From Brachionus rotundiformis (lineage: Eukaryota; Rotifera; Eurotatoria; Ploima; Brachionidae): a stretch of 64,000 nt of DNA. Position numbers and translations under genes: made by a program. Below, in pieces: positions 58,452 through 64,000 of the stretch. Location: NCBI GenBank assembly GCA_016802295.1, contig JAESIW010000200.1, positions 2,201,923 to 2,265,922 of the forward strand, given 5' to 3'. The notes below the pieces were generated by a model, which was not told the DNA's origin, did not search any database, and saw only the letters and a program-made list of their open reading frames with translations. Position 1 is the first letter of the stretch; the number at the start of each line of letters is the position of its first letter.

Positions 58452-60163
58452 ATGGAGACTGTTGTTAATTCTTTACGAAAATCGTTTGGTACTAATGTGA
58501 CCAAAACTTTGGAATGGCGACGTGCACAACTACAGGCCATTGATAAACTTTTAGATGAATACAAAAATGAGCTTATAAGTTCTGTAAAGCAAGACTTGAA
58601 TAAACCTGCCCAAGAAACTATGACATTAGAAATAGGTCTTATCAAAAATTCTATTGTTTATTGCATGAAAAATTTGAACTTGTGGACCAAACCACAAAAA
58701 GTGAGCCCCATAGTTCAAGCGAGAGCTCTTTACTCAACTTTTATTCAATATCAACCATTAGGCGTTTGTTTAATAATAGGAGCATGGAACTATCCTCTTA
58801 TGCTTAGTTTAGTACCATTAGTTGGAGCGATTGCTTCTGGAAATTGCGTGATTATCAAACCGAGTGAACTTTCACCATCTGTAGCCAAATTGTTGGAGGA
58901 TGTTTTGCCAAAATATTTAGACGAAAATTTCGTTAAAGTGGTTAATGGAGGAATACCTGAAACCACTGAATTATTAAAACAAAAGTATTTAGAATACAAT
59001 TAATATTAATGATTTATAAATCTATTTTTTGTCAGATTTGATCATATTTTTTATACTGGAAATGGAACAGTGGGTCGAATTGTGATGGAAGCTGCTGCAA
59101 AGCACATGACTCCAGTGGTTCTTGAATGTGGTGGTAAATCACCAGTTTATATTGACGAAACAGCAGAGCTTACAGTTACAGCCAGACGAATTCTATGGGG
59201 TAAGTTTGCTAACGCTGGTCAAACATGCATCTGTCCGGATTATGTTCTATGTAGCAAGGAAATTCAAGTAAAATATCTTTATTTTTTGTTAAAATATTTT
59301 ATTAAATTTAAAGGAAAAAATCCTTCCCATTATAAAACAAGTCCTACAGGAATTTTACGGTGAATCACCAAAAGAATCAGATTCTTTTGCAAGAATAGTT
59401 AATCAGCGACATTTCGAGTAATAATTTTAGATATCAATCATTATTTTCTAATTTTTATGTTCAAAGCCGTATTTTAAATTTAATTGACAACTCAAAAGTT
59501 GTTGTTGGTGGTGAGTCCGATAGAGATAGCAAATATATCAGCCCTACTGTTATGTTCAATGTAACAAGTGAAGACAAGGTAATGGGCCAAGAGATTTTTG
59601 GTCCTATTTTACCTTTTGTGACAGTGGCGAATCGTCAAGAAGCAATTGATTTTATTAATGCAAGGTATTTATGCTCAAGCTATCTATTTTAATTTTTGAT
59701 TAAATGATCGAATTAATTTTTCAAGAGATAAACCCCTAGCATTATATGTTTTTGCCAATGATGATAGAGTGTTTGAAGATTTTCAGAATAACACAAGTAG
59801 TGGCTCATTTGGGTATAATGAAATAATGGTACAATGCGGACGTAACTAAAATTTTTAAATAAAAGAATAAATTCTACAATTTTAAAAAGTTGAGTGTTTG
59901 CCCTTTGGTGGAGTCGGTGAATCAGGAATGGGAAGCTACCATGGAAGATTTTCAATAGAAACTTTTAGTCATAAGAGAGCTGTTTTAAAGAGTTCTTATT
60001 TTGGTGATTCACTTGCTGGGTAAGTGTCAATTTAATTGAAATAAATTAGAAATTTAAAATTAAAATTTTTATATCAAGTTTTCGCTACCCACCATATTCT
60101 GACTCTAAGACCAATCAAGCTTTATGGGCAACAAGCGAATTTAAGTCATGCTCGATTCTATAA
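58452..60163 (+). CDS. Class-3 (fatty) aldehyde dehydrogenase with CaaX end
   Basis: NAD(P)-dependent oxidation of aldehydes, in this class typically medium/long-chain fatty or aromatic aldehydes. Seven exons join in phase to 465 aa: 58452-58984, 59036-59267, 59314-59417, 59467-59664, 59726-59841, 59890-60019 and 60079-60163. Motifs: GVCLIIGAWNYPLMLSLVPL, KPSELSP (cofactor), FYTGNGTVGRIV, LECGGKSP with catalytic Glu208, NAGQTCICPDY with nucleophile Cys242, GQEIFGPILPF, and LPFGGVGESGMGSYHGR. Positions agree with ALDH3A-type numbering. The last four residues are CSIL, a CaaX box predicted to be geranylgeranylated, as known for ALDH3B-type enzymes, so membrane attachment is likely. Confidence 0.95.
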
Positions 60164-62314
60164 ATTTTATTAAAATTTCAACAACTTAAAATAGATAAAT
60201 ATGATTTATTGAAATTTTAAAAACAAAGAACATTTTTTAATTCAAGTTCTTATTTTAAAATAAAATACTTACTCATACTCTATTTTGTTTATATTTTCAA
60301 ATAAGATTAACAAAATAATAAATCTAATTTCAAAAAATTTTATTGACCAAAGGTATCATTTTAATATCAATTAAAGTTAAGTTTTCTAACATTATATAAA
60401 TTCTGAATGAAATCTTTAAACATCTAGATAAAATCAATCAAAATGGTTTGTTTGTATATTCTTTGAAAAAAATAGTGTTAATCACTTTCATATTTTTCAA
60501 ATTAAATCCTTTAGAAAAAACTATCTAAATTGTAGATAAGAGTTAAGTGAATAAATTAGGCTCGTCTTGGAATTTAATAAGTTTATTAGAAACAAAAAAT
60601 AATTTTTATTAAGTTTTTTAATATTTTTGTAAATAATCAAATGCCTAATAAAAATCTAGATTTAATCATTTCAATAAAATCTTTAAAAGTTATTTATACA
60701 TTAATTTTAAAAATTAATATTAATTTGATTGTTTTTTTTAAATATTTTTTATTTTTTATGAATCAAAAAGCTTTTTTCAAATTTTAACTATTTTTTAATC
60801 TGAAAAAGTAATCTTATATAATTTATAATGTTGAAAAAAAGAAATGTAATCAAAATTAGTTTTTATTTAAAAAAGAAAAAGATCAAAATTTTTTGTTCTC
60901 CGACTTCCAACAAGAACTTAAAACCTTTTCCGCTGTTTATTTAGGGTGATTTTATTTTAAATAAACTATTTTTACAAGATATGAACTTGAACATCCTCAA
61001 TTTTTTAAAAATAATCAAATATTAAACGAAAATTATAAAACGTTTTTTTGAGCCTTCATCCTATTTTCTTCTTGAGCCTTAAAAAACAATCTCAAGTAAA
61101 AAGGATCATCATCTTTTGATCAGTCGGTCCACGAAACACTTAATTCCAATTTTCATTGAACTCATTTTTTTTTATTTTTGATTAGCAAGTTTAAAATTTT
61201 AAATTGGTAATTCGTATCCATAACTTAATTAAGCTTTCTTTAGAATTCTTAAATTCGCAAAATAAAAATTAATAGTATTTTTGACCTAAAGCACATTTTA
61301 AACCATACTTTTCTTCAGTTAATCAGTTTATTTCAATTTTATAATAGTTAATTACTACTTTTATCATTTTTTTAATCTAATCAAATTAAGCTCCAAAGCA
61401 AAAGATTCAAATAATACATTTTTAATTTGCTAGCAATTACTCAAATCAGAGGAAGGTAGTTTTTTTCTATTTCAAAATAATCTAACTTTTTAATATTAAA
61501 AAAAAGAGTATACGTTTCTAGGGTTTGATTATTAGATATTTCTAATAACTGTTATTGTTTATTGAGAACTTTTTTCCAACTTGGCTATGCGATAGTGAGC
61601 TTAAATTAAAATAGTAATGCGTATAAATTGTTTTTTTTGGAAATAAATCCTACTGAACATTTTCTTAAAATCTTTTTTATATTAAGATAAACTTTGGATA
61701 TGATTATAAAATATCCAGAGGAAATTTGCATAAAAAAGTCGAGCTCTGATCAAAAATTGGTAAATTCAAATCAAAGCTTAAATGCGTTTAAAATTAACTA
61801 TTTATTTTCTTAGTAAAATATTAACTGATTAAATTATCTAGTTCAAAATAAGATGATGTAACACGGTTTTTCAGTGTTCATAACTGCTTTTAATTAAGTT
61901 GAAAAAATATAAATTTGGTAAACTGTTTTTAAAATTCATTTATTTAATTAGTTCATTGGTTTACTTAACCAAAAAATCCATTTTTTTTCTATATCGGATT
62001 ATGCAGACGTTCAATATTAATTGAGGGTTCCAAAATTTAATTGAATATATAAAAATAAAAGCAAAATAGAAGTTTTATGTATACCAAAAGCTCGTGCTGA
62101 ATGTTAATAAAACAAAAAGCTTATTAAAAGTCATTGTAAAAATAATTGTATACTTTTTATCTTTACCTTTATTTGCACAAGAGTTGATTAAATAAAACTG
62201 ATGAAAAATGTAACATTAATTGTTAGATTTATTAATACTTAGCAGAAAGAATACATTAAATCTAAATCATTCGACTAAAAAGATAAAACGAATTTAATTT
62301 TAATTTTAGATAAA
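60164..62314. other. 2.1-kb AT-rich intergenic block
   Basis: No gene, repeat or RNA recognised. Confidence 0.6.
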
Positions 62315-63029
62315 ATGAAAAAGTCGGATCGTCATGCAAAATTTAAAAACAAATTATCAAAAAGTCTTGAATTCAGACAAATCGATTTAAGACTTCTATC
62401 ATCAAATTTACATGCATTATCACTTAGTTCTATTAAAAGAAACAAAATTTACATTCAAAAAAATTACTTAAATAATCAAAACTTCAGATCGATGCCAATC
62501 AATAAACGAATATTTTCCCAAAAAGTGTACTCAACAAATCGAATTAACTACTTTTATTCAATGGTAAAACAAAATTGGATTTTATTTTAGTATAACTATT
62601 ATTTCTCTCTTTTTATTTACATTTTAAAATGTTAAATTAATGATTAGTAATAATTTGTTATCAATAAGATTTTTTTTAAATTTTCAAACATTTGGTTGAA
62701 TTAAACATCAAAATAGTTGTTTACAATTTATTTTTTATTTTAACTTTATTTGATTTACGATGATTGATATTCAAAAATTTTATTGCTGTCTAACACCTAA
62801 ACAAAAGGATTACATTTTCCAAGATAGATTTTTCCCTGTTTAATCTTTGTATATTTTTATTGAAAATTTAAATTTAGGCTAAAAAAAACAATATTATTTT
62901 TAAACTAATCTATATCAAAAACTATATTTTATGTAGGTATCATCTTATCGAGTAAGTTCTGGCAAAATATGGCTTATTGAATATTTTGCTGGCGATCGAA
63001 TTAAAATAATCATTAAGAAGCCAGTCTAG
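62315..63029 (+). CDS. Small basic orphan protein, two-exon model
   Basis: Exon 62315-62563 (ATG after an ATTTTAG acceptor-like site) and exon 62937-63029 join in phase 0 through GTAAAA..ATGTAG to 113 aa. The protein is very basic (starts MKKSDRHAKFKNKLSKSLEF, ends FAGDRIKIIIKKPV) and has no signal peptide or membrane helix. The GTAAGT inside exon 2 (after SSYR) could be a real donor, in which case the gene continues towards the window end. I do not recognise the family. Confidence 0.4.
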
Positions 63030-64000
63030 ATGATAAGATCTTGAAGAAAAAGATTTTCAAAGTTTATAATTATTGAATAATGAATTTTGTACTAAAATAA
63101 TCTTTTATTATTTGATCAACAATAAGATAAAATGCTAAAAATATTGCTAAACTAGTACACTTTTATTATAAGGATATTTATATCTAGCATTTTTAGGCCT
63201 TTGGTTCTGGCTTTTAAATATTCCTTAATAGAAAAATAAGCTTCAGGAGAAAAAAATTAAACAAGATTTGTAGATTCTTATAATTAATGAAAAAAAATTG
63301 AAAAACAAAGTGTAAAGTGAATTCAGCTTATTTATTCATAAAAGTTTTAAACCAAATATTTAAAGAATGTAACATTAGTTACTATAAGAGTACAGAAAAA
63401 TAATAACATTTTTAAAAATAGTTGAAATATTTTATTCAATTAGCTAAGGTAAGTAAAAAATATCTAAACTAAATTAATGTAGAGCAAAGAATATTGAATT
63501 AAGTAAAAGTTTGTACTTGATTAATAAAATTGTATTGTATTGTTGATTAAAATGCGATTATAATGTAACTTGTTCCTCTAGACTTGGAATTTTTTTGAAA
63601 TTATTTTCTAGTTAGATAATAATTATATGTTGTCTATTTGAACAGTTAAGACTTAGTAAAAAATACTTTAATAACATTTTATATAAAATAGAAGAGCTTC
63701 AAAATTCTTTCTTTATCAGTTTTGCCAGCAAATATTGTCGACTAAAAAAGCTTCATTTAAATAAATAAAAAATATATTCACATTTAAAAAATTTGTTTCC
63801 GATCTTTTGATATCTATTAAATAAAAAATATATCTTGTAGACATTTAAAATTTTAATACAATGTTTTTTTTTGTTTTAAAATTTAATAGAAAATATTTTT
63901 AAAAAATTACACTCATTTTCACGACAATAATCTTATCAAGATGATAGATTCTTTGATTTTAATTTTGATTCGAATGCCGATTAATGTAATTAGACATTTT
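63030..64000. other. AT-rich window end
   Basis: About 1 kb without a recognisable gene. It could be intron if the preceding gene extends. Confidence 0.5.

Noticed and set aside
1..64000. CRISPR array, integron or prophage
   Set aside because: No regularly spaced direct repeats; gene content and introns are animal.

Overview
The window is animal nuclear DNA, very AT-rich (I estimate roughly three quarters A+T by eye). It carries short GT-AG introns (mostly 45-110 bp), protein genes of clearly metazoan type (heparan-sulfate 6-O-sulfotransferase, ACAP-type ArfGAP, tetraspanin, ING, CUEDC1, SH2/SH3 tyrosine kinase) and intergenic blocks that are almost pure A/T. The combination fits a compact, AT-rich spiralian such as a monogonont rotifer; an orthonectid or another small lophotrochozoan is not excluded. 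Nothing suggests bacterial contamination. There is one assembly gap (23426-23641).

Left third (1-22.1 kb), gene-dense: the start of a basic (ribosomal-protein-like) gene leaving the window; a 47-aa four-exon microprotein candidate; cytosolic isoleucyl-tRNA synthetase (single exon); PAN3 (12 exons); a TMEM272-like four-TM protein; FAM210; UNC50; USP40; a GC-rich mobile-element-like island; CDC26; ADAT2 starting only 14 nt after the CDC26 stop; an alpha/beta-hydrolase-fold protein whose nucleophile Ser position reads Glu; and an unrecognised 219-aa protein.

Middle (22.1-46.6 kb), gene-poor: a duplicated segment next to the gap, ACAP ArfGAP (12 exons), an unrecognised Cys-rich 561-aa protein with two related cysteine modules, a 4.9-kb desert, a tetraspanin, a structured GC-rich intergenic element, an AATAC/GTATT repeat field, HS6ST, and a two-TM protein with two PPxY motifs.

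Right third (46.6-64 kb): CUEDC1, TRAPPC2/sedlin (start codon apparently split by an intron), an ING-family PHD protein with an unusually long intron, a tyrosine kinase of unusual layout, a class-3 aldehyde dehydrogenase ending in a CaaX box, and a small basic orphan gene.

Most genes are housekeeping (translation: IARS1, ADAT2; mRNA decay: PAN3; ubiquitin/APC/C: USP40, CDC26, CUEDC1; trafficking: UNC50, TRAPPC2, ACAP) and are not an obvious functional cluster. The most notable item is the kinase at 54555-57505. Spliced in phase over 11 exons it reads as a Src-like N-terminus (Met-Gly, SH3, SH2) followed by a pseudokinase (HRN, NFG) and a second kinase domain (HAD, DFE). It thus combines Src-type N-terminal modules with a JAK-type tandem kinase body. 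All exon models are manual splice-site and phase reconstructions, not transcript-supported.
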